Of a stretch of 58,169 nucleotides of DNA, positions 17,598-26,431 are shown piece by piece. The position numbers and the translations under genes were made by a program. Source of the DNA: an uncultured Granulosicoccaceae bacterium (GTDB taxonomy: Bacteria; Pseudomonadota; Gammaproteobacteria; CALCKW01); contig CALCKW010000013.1 of assembly GCA_937965695.1 (NCBI GenBank), positions 1 to 58,169 of the forward strand, given 5' to 3'. The stretch's first letter is position 1, and each line of letters begins with the position of its first letter. Under the pieces are notes generated by a model, which saw only the letters and a program-made list of their open reading frames with translations, made no database searches and had not been told where the DNA came from.

Positions 17598-18635
17598 TTA
17601 GCTGCTAGACAGGCCTTTTTCATCCCGTTGCAAAGCCATGCGCTCAAAGAGATCAACGCCCATTTGCGTAAACATATCAATCATGTCTACAAAGACCCAA
17701 TTCTCCGTGAACTGACTACCATCACGCAGCCAAAAATCGATGCCTGAAATTTCAAGCGCTGCGCCTGAAGCGGGCACGCCCAAATATTCACCGGTGTGTG
17801 AGGCGCACACACCCGCAACACCGCTGGCCGCCAACAATGGCCCTTCTGCAAAATGCGATTCTATCCCGACGACCTTGCGGTCGGGGAAAGCGACAAGCCA
17901 ATGCCGCTGGTGGAGCTGTTCAAATTCTTTAAAAGACAAGCACGCGCCTATTCCACCCGGGCCGTACCACTTTAGGTTGGGATGAAAATAATCCGCCATT
18001 CCCATACTGGTTAAATCGTTTTGGTCAAATCCATTTAACCCGCCATACAACAGCGCGTGACCTAACTTGATGGTTTGTTCGGTTTCGCTAGCAGCTTGCG
18101 CATCAACTAAAACGCCGTCATACCCTGTAGCCGCTGGGTAAACATGCGATGCACCTCGTGGTTTTGGCAGCACAGGCAGGTCTATCTGTTCAAACCAATC
18201 GACAAAGTCGACAATAATCTGAGACTCAACCATCTGATCGCCTTTAAAGCGAATAAACTCGCTCCAGCGAATTCGTAGCGAATGACCCGTAGCCGGAATA
18301 CCTAAAAAACTGCCGCTCGCAGTACCGGTGAGATAGCCAGTACCTGCCACCCAATAGGCGTTTTTTGCCTCTTCGCCTACATGATCTATTGATTGCCCAC
18401 CGAGAAATAGATGTGTTTGACGAGTCAGGTCTGGGATCGCTTGTTTAAGAGGGACCAACCACTTTTTCGCGAAATCGCCAGAGCCTTCTAGCTGACCGAC
18501 AGGCGCTGGCCCTTTGCAAACAAATTTCTCCGTCAGATGTTCAGCACTAACAGCGGGCAGGTCTTCAGCCGTTGCTTGATCTATGGCCTGCCAATAGGCG
18601 AGCACTCGGGCTTTATTTTTTTGATTTTTGTCCAT
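17598..18635 (-). CDS. Tandem SnoaL/NTF2-like protein (copy B)
   Basis: 345 residues with two SnoaL-like halves. The first half contains GSFLGIPATGHSLRIRWSEF and IIVDFVDWFEQIDLPV; the second contains LKWYGPGGIGACLSFKEFEQ, GEYLGVPASGAALEISGIDF and WVFVDMIDMFTQMGVDLFER. The shared pattern of LG(I/V)PA(T/S)G followed by an (I/L)R or IS strand with a conserved Asp/Glu is repeated within the protein, so it arose by internal duplication. Three bases separate it from the dehydrogenase gene upstream. It is cytoplasmic and its reaction is unknown; cyclase, isomerase or hydrolase are all possible for the fold. Confidence 0.8.
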   Translation of the reverse strand: MDKNQKNKARVLAYWQAIDQATAEDLPAVSAEHLTEKFVCKGPAPVGQLEGSGDFAKKWLVPLKQAIPDLTRQTHLFLGGQSIDHVGEEAKNAYWVAGTGYLTGTASGSFLGIPATGHSLRIRWSEFIRFKGDQMVESQIIVDFVDWFEQIDLPVLPKPRGASHVYPAATGYDGVLVDAQAASETEQTIKLGHALLYGGLNGFDQNDLTSMGMADYFHPNLKWYGPGGIGACLSFKEFEQLHQRHWLVAFPDRKVVGIESHFAEGPLLAASGVAGVCASHTGEYLGVPASGAALEISGIDFWLRDGSQFTENWVFVDMIDMFTQMGVDLFERMALQRDEKGLSSS

Positions 18636-18638
18636 TAA

Positions 18639-19970
18639 TCAACCAGTCGTTGTGTCGGTGCGGGGGGCAGCGGTGCCATAGGGCACATCGATATCCCCGT
18701 AACGGCGTACCCGCACATTGGCCTGCTCCGCGTGGCCTACAAATCCTTCCAACATGCACAGCCGAGAACAATAAGCACCGATCTCGGCAGCCGCTTCATC
18801 AGTCGTCACTCGTTGGTAGCTGTGCGTCTTTAAAAATTTACCCACCCATAATCCGCCGGTATAGCGCCCTGCCTTTTTTGTCGGCAGTGTGTGGTTGGTG
18901 CCGATGACTTTGTCACCGTTTGACACATTTGTGCGCGCACCCAAAAACAAGGCACCGTAACAAGTCATATTCTCAAGAAACCAATCATCTCTATCCGTCA
19001 TTACCTGCACATGCTCAGAGGCAATGTCGTCAGCAACGTGCAACATCTCATCATAGGTGTCACAGACAATCACTTCACCGTAATCACGCCAGCTCACACC
19101 GGCCGTCTCCGCAGTGGGTAGAATCTGTAGCAGTCGATCAATCTCCGCAAGAGTGGCTTCAGCCAGTTTGCGCGAATTTGTCAACAACACCGCCGGCGAG
19201 TTGTACCCGTGCTCGGCTTGCCCTAATAAATCAGTGGCGCAAAGCTCTGCGTCCACGGTGTCGTCGGCTATCACCATGGTCTCCGTTGGACCCGCAAATA
19301 AGTCGATACCAACCCTGCCGAACAGCTGACGCTTCGCTTCAGCGACAAACGCATTTCCGGGGCCAACAAGCATATGCACTGGTTCTATTGTTTCGGTGCC
19401 CAATGCAAGTGCCCCAACCCCTTGCATACCGCCCAGGACATAAATCTCGTGTGCGCCGGCCATGTGCATCGCTGCAATCACCGCCGGATTGGGCTCACCT
19501 TGAAACGGCGCCGTTGTCGCGGCAATTCGCGGCACGCCTGCCACGGCTGCTGTCAGCACGGACATATGAGCAGAGGCCACCATGGGGAATTTTCCAGCAG
19601 GGACATAACAACCCACCGACTGCACGGGGATATTCTTGTGGCCCAACACCACACCCGGCAAGGTCTCAACTTCGATGTCAGTCATCGATGCCCGTTGTGC
19701 TTCAGCAAAACGCCGCACCTGCGCTTGAGCAAACTTGATATCCTCAATATCGCTAGGGTCTACCTTAGCAATCAGGGCTTGTATTTCAGTGTCGCTGAGC
19801 CGATAACTGTCTCGTGAATCTTTATCGAACTTCTCGGCATATTCCTTAACCGCTGTGTCACCACGGCTATCTATATCTGCCAACGTTTCTTCGACGATTA
19901 GCCGAACCTTGGCATCGTCTTCAGCCCGTTCGTCGGCGGGTTTTCCACGTTTCAGATACTCGATTGCCAT
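18639..19970 (-). CDS. HisD-type NAD-dependent dehydrogenase, HpsN-like
   Basis: Histidinol-dehydrogenase fold, 443 residues, four-electron alcohol-to-acid oxidation with zinc and NAD. Zinc/catalytic positions are kept: Gln and His in [11 protein letters not shown], Glu-His in DIASEHVQV, Asp in [13 protein letters not shown] and His in EGFVGHAEQ. The segment after NHTLPT reads [22 protein letters not shown], unlike true HisD but like HpsN, the sulfopropanediol 3-dehydrogenase subgroup. It lies with catabolic genes and no other his genes, so histidine synthesis is unlikely. GAGAGG precedes the ATG. No sulfolyase gene is nearby, so sulfopropanediol itself is only one possible substrate. Confidence 0.88.
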   Translation of the reverse strand: MAIEYLKRGKPADERAEDDAKVRLIVEETLADIDSRGDTAVKEYAEKFDKDSRDSYRLSDTEIQALIAKVDPSDIEDIKFAQAQVRRFAEAQRASMTDIEVETLPGVVLGHKNIPVQSVGCYVPAGKFPMVASAHMSVLTAAVAGVPRIAATTAPFQGEPNPAVIAAMHMAGAHEIYVLGGMQGVGALALGTETIEPVHMLVGPGNAFVAEAKRQLFGRVGIDLFAGPTETMVIADDTVDAELCATDLLGQAEHGYNSPAVLLTNSRKLAEATLAEIDRLLQILPTAETAGVSWRDYGEVIVCDTYDEMLHVADDIASEHVQVMTDRDDWFLENMTCYGALFLGARTNVSNGDKVIGTNHTLPTKKAGRYTGGLWVGKFLKTHSYQRVTTDEAAAEIGAYCSRLCMLEGFVGHAEQANVRVRRYGDIDVPYGTAAPRTDTTTG

Positions 19971-20106
19971 TTTAAGCCTCTCAACTAAATCTCATCACAT
20001 CGTGATATGTCTAAACTGCGCGTCGCGGTTAATACCGGACAAGAGAACAACTACGGTCTGTTATTTCGGGCTAAAGTTTTTGTTCCGATCAACAGCTAAC
20101 TTAATT

Positions 20107-20637
20107 TTATGCCTGTGCTTTGGGCGGTGTTTTATCTCCACGATCAAACGCTTCCCAGCCTTCCCCATCAAATACATCTTTGCCCAACTGCGCCATCACG
20201 TGTGGAAAGTCCACCATCACATAGTTATCGACGATTTTTTCGTCAACAACCTTCCAAAAATCCATATACCGAATTTCAACTTTCTTCCCTGTCGGCGCGA
20301 TTCCCATAAACTCGCCGCTGTGCGTCGCTTCTTGCCGACCAAAGGCTGCGGCCCACTCACCCATATACAAACGCGCTTCGTCTATACATGTTTTGTCAGA
20401 AAATGCAGCCTGAAAAGGCTGCTGCCAGTTATCTTGAAACTCACGTAATCCATTCTTCGAACCGCAACCCGTGTTACCCATCCAACGGAAACTCTGGGCA
20501 AAAAACTCTCCAATATCGCCAATGCGATGATCGTTCAAGCCATCTACCATTCCTTCAATCACACGCCGCGTATCATCAGTTTTACTCATATCCGTGTCAC
20601 GACTGAGCACGGCTTGATCTGGCCTTGAACCTTTCAC
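20107..20637 (-). CDS. Single-domain SnoaL/NTF2-like protein (copy C)
   Basis: One SnoaL domain in about 176 residues: FAQSFRWMGNTGCGSKNGLREFQ, then FMGIAPTGKKVEIRYMDFWK and VMVDFPHVMAQLGKDVFDG. These match the second halves of the tandem copies in the same cluster, so this gene represents the ancestral unit or a split half. A GTG 4 bases after the permease stop with AAAGGG upstream gives the length stated; an ATG 16 codons later is the alternative. It sits between the importer and the HisD-type dehydrogenase, which suggests an early step in the pathway. Confidence 0.8.
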   Translation of the reverse strand: MKGSRPDQAVLSRDTDMSKTDDTRRVIEGMVDGLNDHRIGDIGEFFAQSFRWMGNTGCGSKNGLREFQDNWQQPFQAAFSDKTCIDEARLYMGEWAAAFGRQEATHSGEFMGIAPTGKKVEIRYMDFWKVVDEKIVDNYVMVDFPHVMAQLGKDVFDGEGWEAFDRGDKTPPKAQA

Positions 20638-20641
20638 TGCA

Positions 20642-21523
20642 TCACCCTTTTACTGCGCCGGCAGTTAGGCCGGAAACGATTTGACGTTGAAAAACCATGA
20701 TCATCACAAACAAGGGCGCCGTGACTGAGACCACTGCCGCAACCGCAAACATCACATTGCCTTTCACCTGAGTAGAACCCAAGAAACCGGCAATCTTAGG
20801 CACCATGGTTTGGTTTTCCTTTGAGAGAATCATCGCTGTGACCGCAAAATCGTTGTAGGCCAATAGAAACGAGAATAGACCTGTCGTGATAACGCCAGGC
20901 CACATCACCGGCACGATTACATAGCGAAAAGCTTGAAATCGGTTACAACCGTCAACCATGGCACTCTCATCTAAATCCTTTGGAATATTCTTAAAAAATG
21001 AATGCAACATCCAAAGTGTGAAAGGTTGGTTGATCGCAACTAGCACGAGAATAGCCGTGGGCAAATGACCCCACATATTCCACTTAAAAAATACGGGCAA
21101 ATAACCAGACACTAAAGTTACTGGCGGCATGGCTCGGAAGATTAACGCAATGATCAAAAACCAAAATGTATAGCGATAGGTAGAACGAGAAAGCGCGTAG
21201 CCTCCCAAGGTACCGAAGGTCAACGATATCGTCACCACAAACAGGCAGACGATCACCGTATTAATTGCAGCTATTCCGAAAGCCTCTTTAACCCAGGCAC
21301 CGTGATAACCCATTCCGGTAAATGCACTGCCGGTCTCTGTCTTAGTCAACGTGCCTGTCAGAGAGTTAGCCCAGTTGGCTTTGGAAAAAAAATCACCCTC
21401 GACTTTGAACGAGCCCCACAGAGTCCATAAAAAAGGGAACGCTGCCATCACCATCCACACCACTAAAACCGTGATAAGCAGAATATTGAGCAGTGCGGAT
21501 CGCTGTTGCGCTTTCACCGTCAT
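20642..21523 (-). CDS. Carbohydrate ABC transporter permease (MalG-type)
   Basis: Inner-membrane permease of 293 residues with six predicted helices. The coupling loop for the ATPase is visible as ESAMVDGCNRFQAFRYVIVP (EAA motif), and the C-terminus RQIVSGLTAGAVKG is typical of MalG/CUT1 proteins. It begins 5 bases after the partner permease gene. It forms the channel with the MalF-type protein, with the ATPase and binding protein encoded upstream in the same run. Confidence 0.93.
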   Translation of the reverse strand: MTVKAQQRSALLNILLITVLVVWMVMAAFPFLWTLWGSFKVEGDFFSKANWANSLTGTLTKTETGSAFTGMGYHGAWVKEAFGIAAINTVIVCLFVVTISLTFGTLGGYALSRSTYRYTFWFLIIALIFRAMPPVTLVSGYLPVFFKWNMWGHLPTAILVLVAINQPFTLWMLHSFFKNIPKDLDESAMVDGCNRFQAFRYVIVPVMWPGVITTGLFSFLLAYNDFAVTAMILSKENQTMVPKIAGFLGSTQVKGNVMFAVAAVVSVTAPLFVMIMVFQRQIVSGLTAGAVKG

Positions 21524-21528
21524 TTAAC

Positions 21529-22551
21529 TTACTTCCGAGAAAAGTCGCGCCAAGTGCGTATTAACACCGGCGATAAAAGGATGGCCACACCAATAATGGT
21601 TAGCACTGATGTGGCTGCGGCAGATGACAACTGGCGCACTTCGCCACCTAAATCGTTATAGATTGACCAAGACAATGACGTGGCGTGCGCAGATGCGGCA
21701 AAACTGACAATTGGTTCAAAAACCCTGAAATTATCCATCAATTGCATCAGAGCAATAAACGTCGTCAACGGCAATAGATGCGGAATTATCACGTAGCGAA
21801 TCTGCTCCCATCGGTTTGCGCCGTCGATCATGGCCGACTCCAAGGTGTCTTGGTTAACGGTCTGTAGCCCAGCGTAATAGACGATAAAAGCGAATGGCGC
21901 GGAGTGCCAAACACCGTAAAACATCAACATTACCCATGTTAGCGGCGTAGATGCCTTCACAGAGAGCTCAGGGTCACCGGCTAATACTTGCAACATCGAC
22001 CCCAGAACACCTCTTGCATCAACCATCCAAAAAATGATTAACGAGCCCACCAGAGGCGTCACCATCATGGGTAATAACGAGAAGAAAATAATCGGGCCAC
22101 GGATGGCCTTCACAGCCCCGTTGACGGCAACCGCGATAATAAAACCAACGATTAAAACCAACGGCGTAACAATAAATGTATAAGCGAGAGTAAAACTCAT
22201 CGCTTTATAGAAAGGGAGGTTTAGAATCTGTGAACCAAAATCGCGCCAATTGTCAGCTTTGTCCCAAGCTTGACTTACGTCCTCCACCGCCAGATGGTTG
22301 CGATCAGCATAGGTATCAAACCCTGAAAATCGTCCTAGCGGCTCCGCCTCGAGCAGCTTTTTTGTGGCTTCTTGATCAATGGTCGTGGCCTGAGTACAAC
22401 CGAAGGGGCCACAGTTTTCAACTGATATGATGACTTGTTCGTGCTCAACATGTAATGACTGAACAACGACAGAAATAATCGGCACAAAAATAAACAACAA
22501 CATCGCCACCGAAGAAGGAAGCACAAACCAAAAAAATGTTTTGTGTTTCAT
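21529..22551 (-). CDS. Sugar ABC transporter permease (MalF-type)
   Basis: Permease of 340 residues. After a first helix (FFWFVLPSSVAMLLFIFVPI) there is a periplasmic stretch of about 90 residues containing two Cys in NCGPFGCTQ, perhaps a disulfide. The EAA loop is ESAMIDGANRWEQIRYVIIP. The long N-terminal periplasmic insert is longer than in most CUT1 permeases of this size and may contact the binding protein. Confidence 0.92.
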   Translation of the reverse strand: MKHKTFFWFVLPSSVAMLLFIFVPIISVVVQSLHVEHEQVIISVENCGPFGCTQATTIDQEATKKLLEAEPLGRFSGFDTYADRNHLAVEDVSQAWDKADNWRDFGSQILNLPFYKAMSFTLAYTFIVTPLVLIVGFIIAVAVNGAVKAIRGPIIFFSLLPMMVTPLVGSLIIFWMVDARGVLGSMLQVLAGDPELSVKASTPLTWVMLMFYGVWHSAPFAFIVYYAGLQTVNQDTLESAMIDGANRWEQIRYVIIPHLLPLTTFIALMQLMDNFRVFEPIVSFAASAHATSLSWSIYNDLGGEVRQLSSAAATSVLTIIGVAILLSPVLIRTWRDFSRK

Positions 22552-22619
22552 AATGAATCAGATTCCTAGAGTGACGATAAAAATGGGGAATGAAAAATTG
22601 AATTTCAATCTGCTCAAGA

Positions 22620-22697
22620 GTTGCCGCTCTAGATCAGAGCGACAACTTCAAAGGTCAAATGGCGAGAACAACACTCTTTTTGGTTGAGCGTGTTCTC
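22620..22697 (-). promoter_or_regulatory. Two stem-loops between binding-protein and permease genes
   Basis: Downstream of the binding-protein stop, two successive inverted repeats are readable on either strand: GAGAACA/TGTTCTC outer arms (22664-22697), with imperfect inner pairing, and an 11-bp arm pair GTTGCCGCTCT/AGAGCGACAAC (22620-22646) with one wobble. No T tract follows. Hairpins here would protect the binding-protein message or reduce read-through into the permeases; the function is inferred. Confidence 0.6.
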
Positions 22698-22714
22698 TAG
22701 AGTCTTCTCTTAAA

Positions 22715-23947
22715 CTAGAGGAAACCCTTTTCCTTAGCAGCTGCTACGTATGCTGCTTCAGCATCGGCCAATGACTGCTCAGCACTCTCGGAGCCAAGTA
22801 GGAAATCAGCGATGTTGTTACCTAAGGCCGTGTGCAGCAAACCTTGATAAGGGAGCATGGGGTATGGCTTTGTGCCGGCTTTAATTGCAGCAAACACACC
22901 GTCGTTAACAGGTGCTGGTGTGTATCCCTCAATCATCCAAACCGCTTGACCCATTGTTTCTTCAGTGAGGATGTCGGGACTAATGCCATTTTTCATGGCA
23001 AGGAAGGTTGCTTCCGCGTCAGCGTCTGAAACGTTTTTAGCAACAGTCCATCCATCCCACCACAACGTACTGGCTGGAATGCTGCCACCGGCAACGGTCA
23101 AAGGACCGCCAACAACGATATTGCTGTACACCTGCTCTTCAGCACCTTCGTCGTCCATAAGGTTTCCCATGCGAGAGCCCCACATGTTCATCAATGCAAC
23201 GTTGCCTGCTTCCATTTCAGCATTGGTGGCATTGGAGTCGTGCGTGAGGTAATCGGGGTTCATGTACTCAGCGAGCGCTTTGAGCATTTCGAGGGTAGCT
23301 ATACCTGCTTCGTTGTTGATGGCTGGTTCTGCACTACCTGGTTTAAAAAACTCACCGCCATGGCCAATGTACATGTTGACGAACTCTTCAGCGAGATTCC
23401 AACCAGACTTGTAAGCACCACCGAGAGGATTTTCCATCAAACCCTTGTCACGAATGACTTTGGCAGCAGCCAACATTTCTTCGTAAGTTGTGGGAACTTC
23501 AACACCCGCCTCGGCAAGAACATCTTTACGGTAGGCCAAAGTCTGTGCATTGGCCATAAAGGCAACAGCCATGACTTTACCGTCAACGGTTATCAAGTTG
23601 CTCTTAGGAATACCCTCGCCATGCTTGGCAAGTAGATCGTCTAATGGACGTACGACGTCCTCATTCATCAAAGCAACTAAAGTAGAGTTTGCGATGATCG
23701 CAGAGCTGTACTCGGCTGGGTTACCCTGCATGCCCGCTACATGAATTTCTTTGTGGTCAGCTGTTAAGTTCGATTTGACTTCAACACCATCACCCGCGCA
23801 CGCGGCTGCAGCGTTAGCAACTGTATGAATGGCAGGAAATTCATTACCAATAATACTCACATTGCCTTCACTGATACCGCAAGCTGCATAGGCTTGAGAA
23901 CTCATCAACACGACGGCTGCCGCGACTGTCATTTTTTTCAGAAACAT
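22715..23947 (-). CDS. ABC transporter extracellular sugar-type binding protein
   Basis: Periplasmic binding protein of 410 residues. Sec signal peptide KKMTVAAAVVLMSSQAYAACG, then family 1 features: LAYRKDVLAEAGVEVPTTYEEM, an aromatic hinge LWWDGWTVAKN and C-terminal AEQSLADAEAAYVAAAKEKGF. Chosen ATG has CCAGGAG about 9 bases upstream. It opens, after the ATPase gene, the import part of the SnoaL operon. The ligand should be the pathway substrate; family 1 proteins take oligosaccharides, polyols and glycerol phosphates, so the compound is probably polyhydroxylated. Confidence 0.92.
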   Translation of the reverse strand: MFLKKMTVAAAVVLMSSQAYAACGISEGNVSIIGNEFPAIHTVANAAAACAGDGVEVKSNLTADHKEIHVAGMQGNPAEYSSAIIANSTLVALMNEDVVRPLDDLLAKHGEGIPKSNLITVDGKVMAVAFMANAQTLAYRKDVLAEAGVEVPTTYEEMLAAAKVIRDKGLMENPLGGAYKSGWNLAEEFVNMYIGHGGEFFKPGSAEPAINNEAGIATLEMLKALAEYMNPDYLTHDSNATNAEMEAGNVALMNMWGSRMGNLMDDEGAEEQVYSNIVVGGPLTVAGGSIPASTLWWDGWTVAKNVSDADAEATFLAMKNGISPDILTEETMGQAVWMIEGYTPAPVNDGVFAAIKAGTKPYPMLPYQGLLHTALGNNIADFLLGSESAEQSLADAEAAYVAAAKEKGFL

Positions 23948-24039
23948 GTATATCTCCTGGTTTGAACGGTGGGCCTTTACGGTCACACCTAAAATAAACT
24001 AACGATTGCTTCAAGCACCGTCTCTGGTACCTGCATGAC

Positions 24040-25089
24040 TTAGGTTAAACGCGCACCCGTTTTGGCGTCGAACAAATGGCAAATATCCGGCTCTACTGCT
24101 ATAGAAACTGGATCACCGATATTTGTTCTAAAGGCTTTGTCGGCTTTCACGGAAACCAAAACGCCATTGATGCGCACGGACACCATCGTCGCGTCTCCGA
24201 GTAGCTCCAGGGTATAGACAGGTGCGTTAATCTGCCCTGGTGCCTGCAATGCAAGCGCGCTGTCTTCAGCTCTAAACCCTAAGGTCACTGGACCGTCTGG
24301 AGCTGAGAGCCCCGCAACTTCCATGTTCGGGGCGCGAAAAACACCACCGACAATCTCGCCGTCGATCAGGTTCATGGCAGGTGAGCCAATAAAACTGGCG
24401 ACAAAGGTGTTCGCGGGTTTGTCGTAAATTTCAGTGGGCGTACCCAACTGCTGAACTAAGCCCTGTTTCATCACAACCACTCGGTCGGCCAAAGTCATGG
24501 CTTCGATCTGGTCATGGGTGACGTAGACAGTGGTAACCGCCAGCTCATGGCTGAGATTTTTTATTTGGGCACGGGTAGAAACACGAAGCTTGGCGTCAAG
24601 ATTTGATAGCGGCTCGTCCATCAGAAAGACATTAGGTTCTCGCACGATGGCGCGAGCAAGTGCCACACGTTGACGCTGTCCACCGGATAGTTCTGCAGGT
24701 TTTCGATGCAAAAATTCGTCTAACTCAACCATTTTAGAAGCGCGTCGAACACGATCGTCATGGGTAGCAGCGTCAACCTTGCGAACTTTCAGCGGAAAGC
24801 GAATGTTCTCGTAGACGTTCATATTGGGATAGAGCGCGTAAGACTGAAATACCATCGCGACGTCCCGGTCTTTGGGATCGAGGTCGTTGACAACCTCACC
24901 GTCAATGACAATCTCGCCGCTGCTGGCATCTTCTAGCCCAGCGATCATGCGCATGGTTGTTGTTTTGCCACAGCCAGATGGGCCCAACAGCACTAAAAAC
25001 TCGCGGTCGGCGATTGTCAGATCAAAATTATCGACCCCGACGAAATCGCCCCACTTTTTACACACCTTGCGAAGTTGAATCTCAGCCAT
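24040..25089 (-). CDS. ABC transporter ATP-binding protein, UgpC/MalK type
   Basis: ATPase of a CUT1 importer, 349 residues. Walker A GPSGCGKTT, Q-loop VFQSYALYP, signature LSGGQRQRVALARA, Walker B VFLMDEPLSNLD and switch His in YVTHDQIEAMT. The C-terminal half is the MalK-like OB regulatory domain ending CHLFDAKTGARLT. I start at the ATG of MAEIQLRKV with AGGAC upstream; a longer frame adds 19 basic residues that MalK proteins lack. First gene of the minus-strand operon, reading away from the LacI-type palindrome. Confidence 0.94.
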   Translation of the reverse strand: MAEIQLRKVCKKWGDFVGVDNFDLTIADREFLVLLGPSGCGKTTTMRMIAGLEDASSGEIVIDGEVVNDLDPKDRDVAMVFQSYALYPNMNVYENIRFPLKVRKVDAATHDDRVRRASKMVELDEFLHRKPAELSGGQRQRVALARAIVREPNVFLMDEPLSNLDAKLRVSTRAQIKNLSHELAVTTVYVTHDQIEAMTLADRVVVMKQGLVQQLGTPTEIYDKPANTFVASFIGSPAMNLIDGEIVGGVFRAPNMEVAGLSAPDGPVTLGFRAEDSALALQAPGQINAPVYTLELLGDATMVSVRINGVLVSVKADKAFRTNIGDPVSIAVEPDICHLFDAKTGARLT

Positions 25090-25176
25090 TTTTGTCCTGG
25101 GTCTCCGCCGCTGGTTGGCAACATATTGCATTTGGTGGCAAAACAATAAGGCCTACACCTATACCAACGCAAGTAC

Positions 25177-25198
25177 TTTTTGCATTCGTATGCAAAAA
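25177..25198. promoter_or_regulatory. LacI-type operator palindrome
   Basis: Perfect inverted repeat of two 9-bp arms, TTTTTGCAT and ATGCAAAAA, around TCGT, centred on a CpG. This is the classic symmetry of LacI/PurR operators. It lies between the divergent ATPase gene and the plus-strand SnoaL gene, 88 bases from the former start and 82 from the latter, so one bound repressor could control both. The LacI gene in the operon is the obvious binder. Confidence 0.8.
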
Positions 25199-25279
25199 TT
25201 GATTTACTATTGTCCAACGGCATCATGAAGCAGCCGATAAACTCCTACACATAACGCGACTCTTGGTGGACCAAAGCAC

Positions 25280-26290
25280 ATGTCTCAGTTTCAAACAGCC
25301 AAAGCTATTGTTCGCCAGTACCAAGAAGCGCTGGAAGGGGCAACAGCAGAAAACGTCGCTGATGTGTTAGCTGATCATTGCCACGATGACTATCTCTGGC
25401 GCGGTGTTTATCCCTTTCGCGAACAATCGGGCACTGCAGCGGTATCTACCATTTTTTGGCAGCCTCTTCTGCAATCAATAAGCCGCATGCAACGCCGTGA
25501 AGACATTTTTATCGCCGGAAAAAATGTCTATGGCGATGAGACTTGGGTCATGAGCATGGGCAACTTCATGGGTCTGTTCGACGAGGATTTCCTCGGCCTA
25601 CCCGCCACTCGGCGCATCGTCAACATTCGCTACGCCGAGTTCAGTTGTGTGCAAGACGGCAAAATCATTCAGACCGGATTGTTCATTGACTTGATTGGAT
25701 TGATGGTGCAAGCGGGCGTTAACCCTTTACCGGCTAGCACGGGTGTTTACTTCAACTACCCCGGCCCGCGCACCCATGATGGTTTACACACAGAGGATGC
25801 ACCCCCTGAGCAGGCCAACGTTACGCTTGAGCTGCTCGAACGCATGGTGCAAGACCTGAGTGACCTAAACGAAAGCGGTGCAATGGACTGCCCGCCTGAA
25901 ACACTAGCTAAGACTTGGGCAGATGACATGCTCTGGTACGGTCCCGCAGGTATTGGAGCCAGCTACACTATCCCTCGATATCAGGAGCAGCATCAACTGC
26001 CTTTTCGTGGCCAGCTGGACGACAAAAAATTCAACGGCCATGTCTGCCGCTTTGCCGAAGGCAATTACGCTTGCTTTTTTGGCTGGCCTAATCTCAGCAA
26101 CAGCCCTATAGGTGGTTGGCTAGGCCTACCCGGAGGAGCTAAAGATGCGACAATGCAAGTCGTGGACGTCTACCGCCGCGACGGCAACAAGCTAGCAGAA
26201 AACTGGGTTTTGATCGACTTGCCCTATTGGTTAAAGCAACAGGGTCTAGATGTTTTGCGACGTAATAAAGAGCTGCGCGGACTCAGCTAG
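25280..26290 (+). CDS. Tandem SnoaL/NTF2-like protein (copy D), divergent
   Basis: 336 residues with two SnoaL-like halves. First half: LGLPATRRIVNIRYAEFSCV and LFIDLIGLMVQAGVNPLP. Second half: DDMLWYGPAGIGASYTIPRYQ, WLGLPGGAKDATMQVVDVYR and NWVLIDLPYWLKQQGLDVLRR. It is clearly paralogous to copies B and C. It is the only pathway gene on the opposite strand and shares the operator region. GGTGGA precedes the ATG. Cytoplasmic; the reaction is not known. Confidence 0.8.
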   Translation: MSQFQTAKAIVRQYQEALEGATAENVADVLADHCHDDYLWRGVYPFREQSGTAAVSTIFWQPLLQSISRMQRREDIFIAGKNVYGDETWVMSMGNFMGLFDEDFLGLPATRRIVNIRYAEFSCVQDGKIIQTGLFIDLIGLMVQAGVNPLPASTGVYFNYPGPRTHDGLHTEDAPPEQANVTLELLERMVQDLSDLNESGAMDCPPETLAKTWADDMLWYGPAGIGASYTIPRYQEQHQLPFRGQLDDKKFNGHVCRFAEGNYACFFGWPNLSNSPIGGWLGLPGGAKDATMQVVDVYRRDGNKLAENWVLIDLPYWLKQQGLDVLRRNKELRGLS

Positions 26291-26431
26291 ACGGTCTGAG
26301 AGCACCGCACCTTTGGTGCTTACACCGGTTTTCTTGTGCGCCGGGACGTTTGTGGCTAAAACGTCGCACTACAAACATCCTCTCCAAACTGGCAATATGC
26401 ACATTCAAGCACTAGTGACCCGGTTTACAAC

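Noticed and set aside
18639..19970. Annotation as histidinol dehydrogenase of histidine biosynthesis
   Set aside because: No other his gene is near, the loop after NHTLPT is HpsN-like, and the gene is embedded in a catabolic operon.
25280..26290. Copy D as a regulatory or toxin gene because it is divergent
   Set aside because: Its sequence is clearly paralogous to the enzyme-like SnoaL copies and has no DNA-binding or toxin features.
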